This document shows, one piece after another, positions 52,628 to 60,817 of a DNA stretch of 64,000 nucleotides. Both the position numbers and the translations under genes were made by a program. This DNA is from Geomonas limicola (lineage in GTDB: Bacteria > Desulfobacterota > Desulfuromonadia > Geobacterales > Geobacteraceae): contig NZ_BLXZ01000007.1 of assembly GCF_014193675.1 (NCBI RefSeq), positions 186,001 to 250,000 on the forward strand. Reading direction: 5' to 3'. How positions within the stretch are numbered: position 1 is the stretch's first letter; each line of letters starts with the position of its first letter. The notes below the pieces were generated by a model that saw only the letters and a program-made list of their open reading frames with translations, ran no database searches and was not told the DNA's origin.

Positions 52628-55600
52628 TCAAACCTCGATGCGGAATTCCGCGCCCGTTTCGGTGTTGGTCGCACTGAGTGCCCCGTGCATGTTTTTCTCC
52701 ACGATGGTCTTCGACATGAAAAGCCCGATACCGGTGCCGCGGTCCGGCCCCTTGGTGGTGAAGTAAGGATCGAAGATGCGGTCCATGATCTCCGTAGCGA
52801 TGCCGCCTGCGTTGTCGGCAATGGTGACCACTGCCCTCCCCTTTTCCCTGAAGAGCCTGATCACGATCCGGGGATCGGGGGGCCTGCGCTCCAGGAAGGC
52901 GTCCTTCGCGTTCATCAGGATGTTGAGGATGACCTGGGAGAACTCGTTGGGACAGCCATGCAGATAGAGGTCCGGATCTGGGTGAACCTCGATCACCACC
53001 TTCAACTCGGCGAGGGCTGCCTCCACGATGGAGACGGACTGGGCCAAAACAGCCGCGACCTGGAAATCGACCTCTTCCTTGTCCGGTTCGAAGAAGTTCC
53101 GGAACCCGTCGATGGTCTTCGACATGTGGTTGATGACCTGCATGGAGCGGGTCACGCAGGAACCCAGGTACTCGCGGCTGAACTGGTCGTGGTCGTAGTG
53201 CCAGGGGAGTTCCTGGATGAGGAGCGCGAGGGTGTTGAGCGGTTGGCGCCACTGGTGGGCGATGTTTCCGATCATCTCGCCCAGGGCGGCGAAGCGTGCC
53301 TGGCGGATCATCATCTGCTGTTGGCGGTGTAACTCATCCACCGCACGCTGTTTTTCGGCGACCTCATCCTTGAGCGCCTGTTCGGCACGCTTGAGATCGG
53401 TCAGGTCGATGACGAGGCCGATGCCGTCACTCTCCTGTCCGACCATCAAGGCGCCGGTGCAGAGGACCGGAACCCGGTGTCCGTCTCCGCGGTTGAGGAA
53501 CTCCTTCTCGTAGGGGCGACAAAGACCGCGGGTCCTGATCTCCTCCAGAGCTGCAAAGTCGCGGGAGAGGTGGTCTTCGGGAGTTACCTCGAGCCAGTTG
53601 AGCAGCCCTTCGTGGCACTCCTGGGACGAATAGCCGAGGAGCTCGCAGTAGGCGTCGTTGGCGTCGGTCACGGTGCCGTCTGCCTTCCAGAAGAAGATGG
53701 CGATGAGGTTCGACTCGAACAGCCAGCGGAACTTCGCCTCGCTCGCCCGGAGCGCCGCCTCGGCCTGTTTGCTCGAGGTGATGTCCTCCACTGTGGCGTA
53801 GACCTGGTAGGGGCGCGGCTCGCCGGGATGGAACAGGGGAACGGCGTTGATGCTGAACCAGCGGTAATCGCCGGTTTCCTCGCGGTACATCCTGAGGACC
53901 ACCTGGCGTACTTCTTTCAAGGTCCGCAAGGAGATGGCACAGGGTATGTCGCTCTCGGGAAAGGGCGAGCCGTCCTCGCGTTCCAGCTTGAGACCGAATT
54001 CACCGACCGTTTTGCCGACCAGCTCCGCCTCGCTCTTCCCGATCATCCGCAAGAGGGCCGGGTTCGCCGTGATTACCCGGTTGTCCGCGTCGTGGTAGAT
54101 GATCCCCTGGCTGCTCGTTTCAAAGAGGAGCCGATGCCGCAGTTCCGATTCGCCGATTTTTTCCTCTGCCATCTTGCGCTCGGTAACGTCGAAAATGATG
54201 CCGATGAAATGCGTCGCCTCCCCCTCCCGGTCGTAGTTGAAGCGCCCCAGCACGCAGACCCAGATCGTTGAACCATTGCCGGCGCGCCTGACCCGGTGCT
54301 CGGAGCGAAACAGGGAGCGCCCGGTCCGGGCGGTTTCCAGAGCCTGGCGTACCCGGGGCAGATCCTTGGGGTCGATCAGGTCCTGCCACTGCGCGATACT
54401 GGCGGGCGCACTTCCCGGCCCCGGGTCCGGGTATCCCAGGAGCACGAAGTGCTGCTGGCTCCAAAGGCCGCGTCTCGTAGCCAGTTCCATGGAACACCAC
54501 CCCATGTCCGCGCCGCTCAGCGCGAGGTCGAGGCGCTCCTCGCTTTGGCGCAGGGCTTCCTCCGCCGCGAGTTTTTCGGTGATGTCGGTGTAGACAACGA
54601 CGGCGGAGCGGGCCTCCCCGCCGGGGTCGGAAATGGGAGCTGCATTGATGCTAACCACCGCGTGGCTCCCGTCCCCCCTGACAAATTTGAGCTCCTCCCC
54701 GATAACCCGCTCGCCGTGCAACAGTGCGCGCACCATGGGAAATTCTTCCGCGGCAAGCCGCCTGCCGTCCATGGTAGTCACCTCCCACTGCAGGTAATCC
54801 CCGACCTTTTCGACACGGGGGAAACTGCTGCGGAAAATCACCTCGGAGGCTTCGTTGTGGTAGACAATCCTGCCGGTGGGACCCTCGGCGATCACCACCG
54901 CGACCGGCATCTGGCGGAGCACGGCCTCAAACTGGGCACGCTGGAGTGCGAGTTCCTGCACCAGCCGTTCCCGCTCGGTCTCGACCCGCTTGCGAGCCGA
55001 AATGTCACGGGCGATCACCTGGATGCTGGTTTCACCCTGGTAGTTGATCACCACCGAAGAGGTTTCCACGGGAACGACCTGTCCGTCCAGCCGCAAGAGC
55101 CGGCACTCCCGCAAGGGGTTGGCCACCCCCTCGATCAGGTGCCAGTAACGGTCGCGCACTTCGGCGCGCTCGTCGGGATGCACCAGGTCAAGAACGGTTA
55201 CCTGCTGCAGCTGCTCCAGAGAATCAGCGCCGTAGAGCCCCAGGGCGGCACAGTTCGCGTAGACGAAACGTCCCTGCTGCAGGACAACGATAGCGTCGGC
55301 TGCCAGTTCGATCTGGTTTCTATAGCGGCGCTCTGTCTCGCGAAGCTGTTCTTCCAGCCGTTCCTGTACCGTATCGCGCCTTGCCAGCAGGGCGAGTGTG
55401 CCCAACTCCTCGGAACCATCCTCAAGGGGCACCAGGGTCACCCTAGCTGAAAACGCACCTCCGTCCTGCGCCAGCAACTCAACCTCGAGGGCTTGCACCC
55501 CTTCTCCGCGCCGCAATCGATCCAGCGCATCGCAGAGCGGTTCCCGGCCGGCAGGTGCCGCCAGGGTCAGGAGGGGCCGGCCTAGCGCCTGAGCCTCTCC

Positions 55601-55750
55601 CGCCCCCAAGAGGTGTTCGGCCCCCCGACTCCAAAGCCGGATTACCCCTTCCCGGTTTGCGGTGATGACCGCCTCCGTCGAGTGGTCGAGGAGCGCCCTC
55701 AGCAAGATTGCCTGTGCGTTAGCACTCCCTATGGCTCGTTTTTCGTCCAT
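52628..55750 (-). CDS. Soluble six-PAS sensor histidine kinase
   Basis: A 1040-residue kinase from ATG 55750; GTG 55774 is an alternative without a ribosome site. No TM segment. Six PAS domains can be counted by their starts (ALLDHSTEAVITA, IELAADAIVVLQ, VLRQMPVAVVIAE, DLALSGADMGWCS, LFETSSQGIIYHD, LFESNLIAIFFWK). A coiled coil follows, then the DHp box ALGEMIGNIAHQWRQPLN, the HQW-type H-box common in Geobacter. ATPase motifs are NILMNAKDAFLE, DNAGGI and GTGIGLFMSKTIVEKNM. It is 1 nt upstream of the REC-GGDEF-EAL protein, its obvious partner. Confidence 0.93.
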   Translation of the reverse strand: MDEKRAIGSANAQAILLRALLDHSTEAVITANREGVIRLWSRGAEHLLGAGEAQALGRPLLTLAAPAGREPLCDALDRLRRGEGVQALEVELLAQDGGAFSARVTLVPLEDGSEELGTLALLARRDTVQERLEEQLRETERRYRNQIELAADAIVVLQQGRFVYANCAALGLYGADSLEQLQQVTVLDLVHPDERAEVRDRYWHLIEGVANPLRECRLLRLDGQVVPVETSSVVINYQGETSIQVIARDISARKRVETERERLVQELALQRAQFEAVLRQMPVAVVIAEGPTGRIVYHNEASEVIFRSSFPRVEKVGDYLQWEVTTMDGRRLAAEEFPMVRALLHGERVIGEELKFVRGDGSHAVVSINAAPISDPGGEARSAVVVYTDITEKLAAEEALRQSEERLDLALSGADMGWCSMELATRRGLWSQQHFVLLGYPDPGPGSAPASIAQWQDLIDPKDLPRVRQALETARTGRSLFRSEHRVRRAGNGSTIWVCVLGRFNYDREGEATHFIGIIFDVTERKMAEEKIGESELRHRLLFETSSQGIIYHDADNRVITANPALLRMIGKSEAELVGKTVGEFGLKLEREDGSPFPESDIPCAISLRTLKEVRQVVLRMYREETGDYRWFSINAVPLFHPGEPRPYQVYATVEDITSSKQAEAALRASEAKFRWLFESNLIAIFFWKADGTVTDANDAYCELLGYSSQECHEGLLNWLEVTPEDHLSRDFAALEEIRTRGLCRPYEKEFLNRGDGHRVPVLCTGALMVGQESDGIGLVIDLTDLKRAEQALKDEVAEKQRAVDELHRQQQMMIRQARFAALGEMIGNIAHQWRQPLNTLALLIQELPWHYDHDQFSREYLGSCVTRSMQVINHMSKTIDGFRNFFEPDKEEVDFQVAAVLAQSVSIVEAALAELKVVIEVHPDPDLYLHGCPNEFSQVILNILMNAKDAFLERRPPDPRIVIRLFREKGRAVVTIADNAGGIATEIMDRIFDPYFTTKGPDRGTGIGLFMSKTIVEKNMHGALSATNTETGAEFRIEV

Positions 55751-55797
55751 GGCCTGCCCTTTTTTTCCTGCCACCGTGGCGGCGGCTTGCCTGCGGG

Positions 55798-57417
55798 CTA
55801 ATGGGTTCTTTCGTAGTAACTGCCGGGTTCGGGGTCGCTTGCCAGGGTAAAGAAGAAGGTCGCACCCTTATCGACCACCCCCTCGGCCCAGATGGTGCCG
55901 CCGTGGCGTAGCACGATGCTGTGCACCGTGGCAAGGCCGATGGCGGTGCCACTCCAGGTGAACTCGCCGGGACTATGAATGGTCTGAAACGGCTTGAAAA
56001 GCTTGTCCACATACTTCATGTCGAACCCGGCACCGTTGTCGCGCACGAAATAGACCGGGCTCCCCTCATGCCCTTGGGCCCCGAATTCGATCGAGGCCTG
56101 CAGCTTTTTCGAGGTGAATTTCCATGCGTTACCGATGAGGTGCTCCAGTGCGATCTTCAAAAGACGCCCGTCTCCCTGTACCACCAGCCCCTCGGCGATC
56201 CTGACCTCGACGCTACGTTCGGGTTCGGTGCGCTGGAAATCGGAACTTATGCCGCGTGCCAGGGCACTGAGATCCACCTCACCTATTTCCATGGTGCAGC
56301 GGGTAAAGTGGCTGAGATCGTTGAAAGCGCCGATGATGCTCTTGATCTGGCGCACCACCCGCACCGCGCGCTCGGCGTAGATACGGCAGTTGTCGCTGCG
56401 GCACTCTCCGCAGTCTTCCAGCAGGGCACGGCAGAACCCTTCGAGACGCGCTATGGGAGCCCTCAGATCGTGGGAAACCAGGTAGCTGAAATGTTCGAGT
56501 TCCTGAAGACTTGCCTGCAACAGCGAGGTGCGCTGCAGCACGCGGCGCTCCAGCGCATCGGTCAGGGAACGCACCTCCTCCTCGGCGCGCTTGAGTTCGG
56601 TGACGTCCAGGGCGGTGCCGACCAGGGTGACCGGGACGTGTTCCGCGGCGGGCATCACGGTTGCCTCGATCTTGAGGATCCGTTCGCTGCCATCTTCGCG
56701 GCGTACCCGGCAAAATAGCGCCTCCAGCGGTTGCCCGTTGGCGGTCGCAGCAGCGAGCTCCTCCTGCAGCAACGCGCGATCCTCGGGGGACATCCGTTCC
56801 AGAAACCGTTCGAGGCGCACCTGCGCCCCCCCGGGTAGCAGGCCGAGGATGCGGTACATCTCGTCGGAACAGGTCATGAGGCCGCCGGGGAGTTCGCACT
56901 GCCAGCTCCCCAGGTGGGCGATACGCTGAGCGAGGGCCAGTTGCCGCTCGCTTTCGCTGATGCGCCGGTTCTGGCGTTCGACCAGCTGTCGCAGGGCGAC
57001 CTGGTCGAGTACCTTGTCCAGCGCGGAGAACAGCTCGTCATAGTTGATCGGCTTGAGCACGTAATAGTGGATGCCAATCTGGATCGCATTGAGGAGATAG
57101 GAAGTGTCGCTGTGGGCGGTAACGGCAATGATCAGGGCGTCGGGCCGGAGCTCCTTGATGGCCCTCGACATCTGGATGCCGTCCATAACCGGCATGTTGA
57201 TATCGGTCACCACGATCTCGGGAAGATATTTCTGAAAGGTCGCCAGTCCGGCAGCGCCGTTCTCAGCGGGATACACGGTGAGGTTTGGGTAGTTGAGCAG
57301 CAACATCTTGCTCACCATCCCCCTGGGTTCGGCCTCATCCTCCACGTAGAGGAGGGAGAGGCCCTTGAGGTCGGCCGGAGCACCGGAGTGCTGGCTCTGG
57401 GCCGGCTGGGGCTCCAT
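55798..57417 (-). CDS. Receiver-PAS histidine kinase with Cys cluster in the DHp region
   Basis: A 539-residue protein from ATG 57417, overlapping the upstream receiver's TGA by 1 nt. The receiver (phospho-Asp in IVVTDINMPVMDG, YVLKPINYDEL) is a close paralogue of that in the REC-GGDEF-EAL protein. A PAS domain (IAHLGSWQCELPG) follows, then DHp FSYLVSHDLRAPIARLEGF and ATPase motifs HLIGNAWKFTS, VRDNGAGFDM and IGLATVHSI. Just after the H-box lies FCRALLEDCGECRSDNC, four Cys within 16 residues, which could bind metal or act as a redox switch. Confidence 0.9.
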   Translation of the reverse strand: MEPQPAQSQHSGAPADLKGLSLLYVEDEAEPRGMVSKMLLLNYPNLTVYPAENGAAGLATFQKYLPEIVVTDINMPVMDGIQMSRAIKELRPDALIIAVTAHSDTSYLLNAIQIGIHYYVLKPINYDELFSALDKVLDQVALRQLVERQNRRISESERQLALAQRIAHLGSWQCELPGGLMTCSDEMYRILGLLPGGAQVRLERFLERMSPEDRALLQEELAAATANGQPLEALFCRVRREDGSERILKIEATVMPAAEHVPVTLVGTALDVTELKRAEEEVRSLTDALERRVLQRTSLLQASLQELEHFSYLVSHDLRAPIARLEGFCRALLEDCGECRSDNCRIYAERAVRVVRQIKSIIGAFNDLSHFTRCTMEIGEVDLSALARGISSDFQRTEPERSVEVRIAEGLVVQGDGRLLKIALEHLIGNAWKFTSKKLQASIEFGAQGHEGSPVYFVRDNGAGFDMKYVDKLFKPFQTIHSPGEFTWSGTAIGLATVHSIVLRHGGTIWAEGVVDKGATFFFTLASDPEPGSYYERTH

Positions 57418-57812
57418 CAAGGTTCCTTGTCCTGCACCAGGACCCGCTGCAGGCGGTCGGCGGTCATCGGTTTGTAGATGTAGTCGATGACGCCGAGGGC
57501 CCGGCAGCGTTCCTGATCGAGGTCGTTGTCCGACGAGGTGAGCACGGCCACCGGCAGACCACACAAAAGCTCGCTGGAACGGATCGCCTGGAGCACCTCG
57601 ATCCCGCTCAGTTTGGGGAGTTTGAGGTCGAGCAGCACCAAGCGCACCTGTCGATGCATGCCGTCCAGCGCCATATTCTGCAGCAACTGGCTCGCCTCCT
57701 CCCCGTCCCGGGCCACGATGACGCGGTCCGCGCACACCTTGCCGATCACCCGCATGGCAAGGTAGGCATCGTCGGCGTTGTCCTCAACCAGCACTATCAG
57801 GCGGTCCCTCAT
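57417..57812 (-). CDS. Stand-alone response regulator (Rcp1-like receiver)
   Basis: A 131-residue single REC domain from ATG 57812. Acidic pair in VLVEDNADDAYL, phospho-Asp in LVLLDLKLPKLSG, Ser/Thr in VAVLTSSDND, Lys in YIYKPMTADRL. The extended insert after helix 2 and LKLPK are typical of Rcp1-like regulators that serve phytochrome-type kinases. It overlaps the next kinase gene by 1 nt, forming a cognate pair. Confidence 0.92.
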   Translation of the reverse strand: MRDRLIVLVEDNADDAYLAMRVIGKVCADRVIVARDGEEASQLLQNMALDGMHRQVRLVLLDLKLPKLSGIEVLQAIRSSELLCGLPVAVLTSSDNDLDQERCRALGVIDYIYKPMTADRLQRVLVQDKEP

Positions 57813-57949
57813 CTCCCACTCCGTTGACTGTAGCCGTTCGGCCCCCAGACAGCAGACCGGCCGAGACAGCCGAAGATACTTCCCCCGGTAGCTCGGCCGT
57901 CTCACTGCCGACGGCAGTGACGGAAGCAGTCCGAGATTAACGGTTTCTT

Positions 57950-57977
57950 AGTTTAGCGATGACTGTCTGGTTGTCAA
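57950..57977 (-). promoter_or_regulatory. Sigma70-type promoter of the receiver/kinase/GGDEF run
   Basis: On the reverse strand TTGACA (57977-57972), 16 bp, TAAACT (57955-57950), about 140 bp before ATG 57812. It would serve the co-directional genes down to 49780. Confidence 0.5.
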
Positions 57978-58062
57978 ACCTGCCTCACGACTGTCGGCCC
58001 CGATTCAGTCAAAGCCGCATCCTTACCTTTCAGGGGCGAAGGTACCCTGCCGGCACACCTGT

Positions 58063-58476
58063 TCAGGCAGGGCCCGGTTCGTCAATGACTGCCATCAATG
58101 CCTTGAAGTGAAAGGGCTTCGCCAGGAAATGGTCGAAGACCAGCGTCTCGTGGCCGGTGCGTTGCTGGACAGCCCGTTCCAAGTCCGCACTGAGGGCAAT
58201 CAACTTGGTCCGCGGTTGCTGGGAGCGGATCATTATGGCCAACTGCAAGCCGTCCATCTCCGGCATGCTCAGGTCGGTGATGACGATCTGGGGTGCGTGC
58301 TGTCTGAAGAGCTCCCAGCCGGTTTTGCCGTCCCCCGCACAGTAGGTGACCAGTTCCGGGTAGAGTCGCCTCACGATAAGCACCAGCATCTCGCAGGAAT
58401 CTTTGTCGTCTTCCACAATGAGCAGAGGGCCCATCGTTTGATGGGAAAAATGCTGAGCATCGCGGCCATCGGTCAT
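58063..58476 (-). CDS. Stand-alone response regulator
   Basis: A 137-residue receiver from ATG 58476 (GGAG 6-7 nt upstream; the upstream ATG 58488 lacks this). Acidic residues in LLIVEDDKDSCEML, phospho-Asp in IVITDLSMPEMDG, Ser in LIALSADLERAV, Lys in HFLAKPFHFKAL. No output domain. It is divergent from kaiC, 192 bp away, so it may belong functionally with the Kai/kinase operon. Confidence 0.9.
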   Translation of the reverse strand: MTDGRDAQHFSHQTMGPLLIVEDDKDSCEMLVLIVRRLYPELVTYCAGDGKTGWELFRQHAPQIVITDLSMPEMDGLQLAIMIRSQQPRTKLIALSADLERAVQQRTGHETLVFDHFLAKPFHFKALMAVIDEPGPA

Positions 58477-58668
58477 AGCTTTCTCCATGGAAACGGCACC
58501 GTGGTACCGAAGCTGGCGGATAGTTGGCACAGGAAAGACATCGCTACATAGGGTATCCGGCATCCGGTTGGTTGCAACACTCTCATAAGCAATTTACAAT
58601 GTAGCCTGGATTTGGCCCCACAGCCGGCCCGTGCCGGTAAAAGTGGCGGAACAGCCAACGGAGGAACC

Positions 58669-60423
58669 ATGAAACCGAAGGCAGAGAGCCTTCCAGTCGC
58701 GGCGATCCCGATCGCGAAGTGCCCCACCGGCATCAAGGGGCTCGACGAGATCACCGGGGGTGGTCTTCCCCTGGGACGCCCGAGCTTGGTCTGTGGCGGG
58801 ACGGGGTGCGGCAAAACGCTGCTCGCCATGGAGTTTCTGGTGCGCGGCACCACCGAGTTCGGTGAGCCGGGGGTCTATATCTCGTTCGAGGAGAAGTCCG
58901 AGGAACTGGCCCAAAATTTCACGTCCCTTGGCTTTGACCTCGTTGAACTGGTGGGCAGGAGCGTGCTGGCCCTCGACTACATCCACATCGACGCCAGCGA
59001 AATTGAGGAGACCGGCGTGTTCGACCTCGAGGGTCTCTTCATTCGCCTGGCTCATGCCATCGACAGCATCGGAGCCCGGCGCGTCGCGTTGGACACCATC
59101 GAGTCGCTCTTTTCCGGATTCTCGCACGACGCCCTGCTGCGCGCCGAGCTGCGCAGGCTGTTCCGGTTTCTCAAGGACAAGGGGGTAACCACCGTCATAA
59201 CCGGCGAGCAGGGGGCCAATACCCTTACCCGCTACGGGCTTGAGGAGTACGTGGCCGATTGCGACATTTTCCTCAACCACAAGGTGACCGAACAGATTGC
59301 CACTCGACGCCTGCGCATCGTGAAGTACCGCGGCAGTTCGCACGGCACCAACGAGTACCCCTTCCTCATCGACGACCAAGGGATCTCGGTGCTCCCCATA
59401 TCCTCCATCGGCCTGGAACACCCGGCCTCCACGGAGCGCGTCTCGACCGGGGTGCCCCGCCTTGACACCATGCTCGGAGGCAAGGGGTTTTACAAGGGGA
59501 GCAGCGTCCTGGTGACCGGTACCGCGGGGACCGGGAAGTCGAGCCTCGCCGCCCATTTCGTCGATTCCGCCTGCCGGCGGGGCGAACGCTGCCTGTACTT
59601 CTCGTTCGAGGAGTCACGCAACCAGATCGTCCGCAACATGTTTTCCATTGGAATCAACCTCAACCCTTGGCTGGAAGCGGGCCTTCTGCAGTTCAACAAC
59701 GTTCGCCCCACCATGTACGGGCTGGAGATGCACCTCGTCTCCATGCACAAGGCAGTCGAGACCTATCGCCCCGACGTCGTGGTGGTCGACCCCATATCGA
59801 ACATGGTGACCGCTGCCAACCCCTTCGAGGCGAAATCAATGCTCTCCCGGCTTATCGACTACCTAAAGCTCAAAAATATCACCGCATTCTGCACCGACCT
59901 CACCGTGGCAGGGGGAACTCTGGAGCATACGGAGATCGGGATCTCGTCGGTGATGGATACCTGGCTTTTACTGCAGGTCATCGAGGGGAGCGGGGAGCGC
60001 AACCGGGGCCTTTTCATCCTCAAGTCGCGGGGTATGGAGCATTCCAACCAGGTGCGTGAGTTCTGCCTCACCTCGCAGGGCGTGCAGCTGCTCGACGTTT
60101 ACCTCGGTCCGGGAGGGGTGCTGACCGGCTCCGGGCGTATCGCCCAGGAGGCACGGGAGCGTGCCGAGGCGTTGGAACGCGCCCAGGAGATCGAGCGCAA
60201 ACAGCGGGAGATCCTGAGGAAAAAGTCGCTTCTCGAGGCCCAGATTGCCGCCTTGACGCTGGAGTTCCAATCGGAAAAAGATGAGCTCGAACGCGCTATC
60301 GAGCGCGAACACCTGCGCCGCGAGCATCTTGCCCAAACCACACGTTCAGTGGCCAGAAACCGGCAGTCCGATGAGCTACCCGAAGCCTCCCCTACCCCCT
60401 TCGAGACGGTTTCGGGCAGCTAG
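58669..60423 (+). CDS. kaiC: KaiC-family circadian-clock-like ATPase/kinase
   Basis: A 584-residue double RecA-fold protein from ATG 58669 (GGAGG upstream). CI Walker A is GGTGCGKT (43-50) with catalytic Glu pair SFEEKSEE; CII Walker A is GTAGTGKS (~283-290) with SFEESRNQ. The CII phosphosite pair aligned with cyanobacterial S431/T432 is S426-S427 (IGISSVMDT), so autophosphorylation is possible on Ser-Ser. A C-terminal coiled coil (~490-560, EALERAQEIERKQREIL) is longer than in cyanobacterial KaiC and lacks a clear KaiA-binding tail. It is followed by kaiB after 31 bp. Confidence 0.94.
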   Translation: MKPKAESLPVAAIPIAKCPTGIKGLDEITGGGLPLGRPSLVCGGTGCGKTLLAMEFLVRGTTEFGEPGVYISFEEKSEELAQNFTSLGFDLVELVGRSVLALDYIHIDASEIEETGVFDLEGLFIRLAHAIDSIGARRVALDTIESLFSGFSHDALLRAELRRLFRFLKDKGVTTVITGEQGANTLTRYGLEEYVADCDIFLNHKVTEQIATRRLRIVKYRGSSHGTNEYPFLIDDQGISVLPISSIGLEHPASTERVSTGVPRLDTMLGGKGFYKGSSVLVTGTAGTGKSSLAAHFVDSACRRGERCLYFSFEESRNQIVRNMFSIGINLNPWLEAGLLQFNNVRPTMYGLEMHLVSMHKAVETYRPDVVVVDPISNMVTAANPFEAKSMLSRLIDYLKLKNITAFCTDLTVAGGTLEHTEIGISSVMDTWLLLQVIEGSGERNRGLFILKSRGMEHSNQVREFCLTSQGVQLLDVYLGPGGVLTGSGRIAQEARERAEALERAQEIERKQREILRKKSLLEAQIAALTLEFQSEKDELERAIEREHLRREHLAQTTRSVARNRQSDELPEASPTPFETVSGS

Positions 60424-60454
60424 CGGCTTTTAACTGGTACAACGAGGGGATGTC

Positions 60455-60814
60455 ATGAGGGATAACGACAACACGCGCAGCGCACAGAAAAACAAGCGTC
60501 TTACCGGGACCGGTACCACCCGACCCCCCTTCGATTGCGCCACCTACGATTTCCGACTGTTCGTGAGCGGAATGACGCCGAACTCCCTGCGCGCCATCGA
60601 AAACATCCGCGCCTTTTGCAAGGAACACCTGGCGGGGCGCTACCACCTGGAAATCATCGACATCTACCAACAGCCACTGTGCGCCAAGGAATACCAGATT
60701 GTCGCCGTCCCTACCCTGGTGAAGCAGACCCCGCCCCCCGCCCGACGCTTTATCGGAGACCTCTCCCACACCGACCGACTGTTGAGCGGACTCGGCGTCT
60801 CATGTTCGAGGTGA
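60455..60814 (+). CDS. kaiB: KaiB-family protein
   Basis: A 119-residue thioredoxin-like fold-switching protein. After a ~28-residue basic leader comes the KaiB core: YDFRLFVSGMTPNSLRAIENIRAFCKEHL, LEIIDIYQQPLCAKEYQIVAVPTLVK and RRFIGDLSH. The leader is longer than in cyanobacterial KaiB. Start ATG 60455 follows GAGGGGATGTC. It should bind the KaiC CI ring and compete with or recruit the adjacent kinase. Confidence 0.93.
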   Translation: MRDNDNTRSAQKNKRLTGTGTTRPPFDCATYDFRLFVSGMTPNSLRAIENIRAFCKEHLAGRYHLEIIDIYQQPLCAKEYQIVAVPTLVKQTPPPARRFIGDLSHTDRLLSGLGVSCSR

Positions 60815-60817
60815 GTT

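Noticed and set aside
57980..58062. Terminator between the two lone receivers (CCCTGCC/GGCAGGG stem)
   Set aside because: The stem is good but no U-tract follows on the reverse strand, so it is not called.
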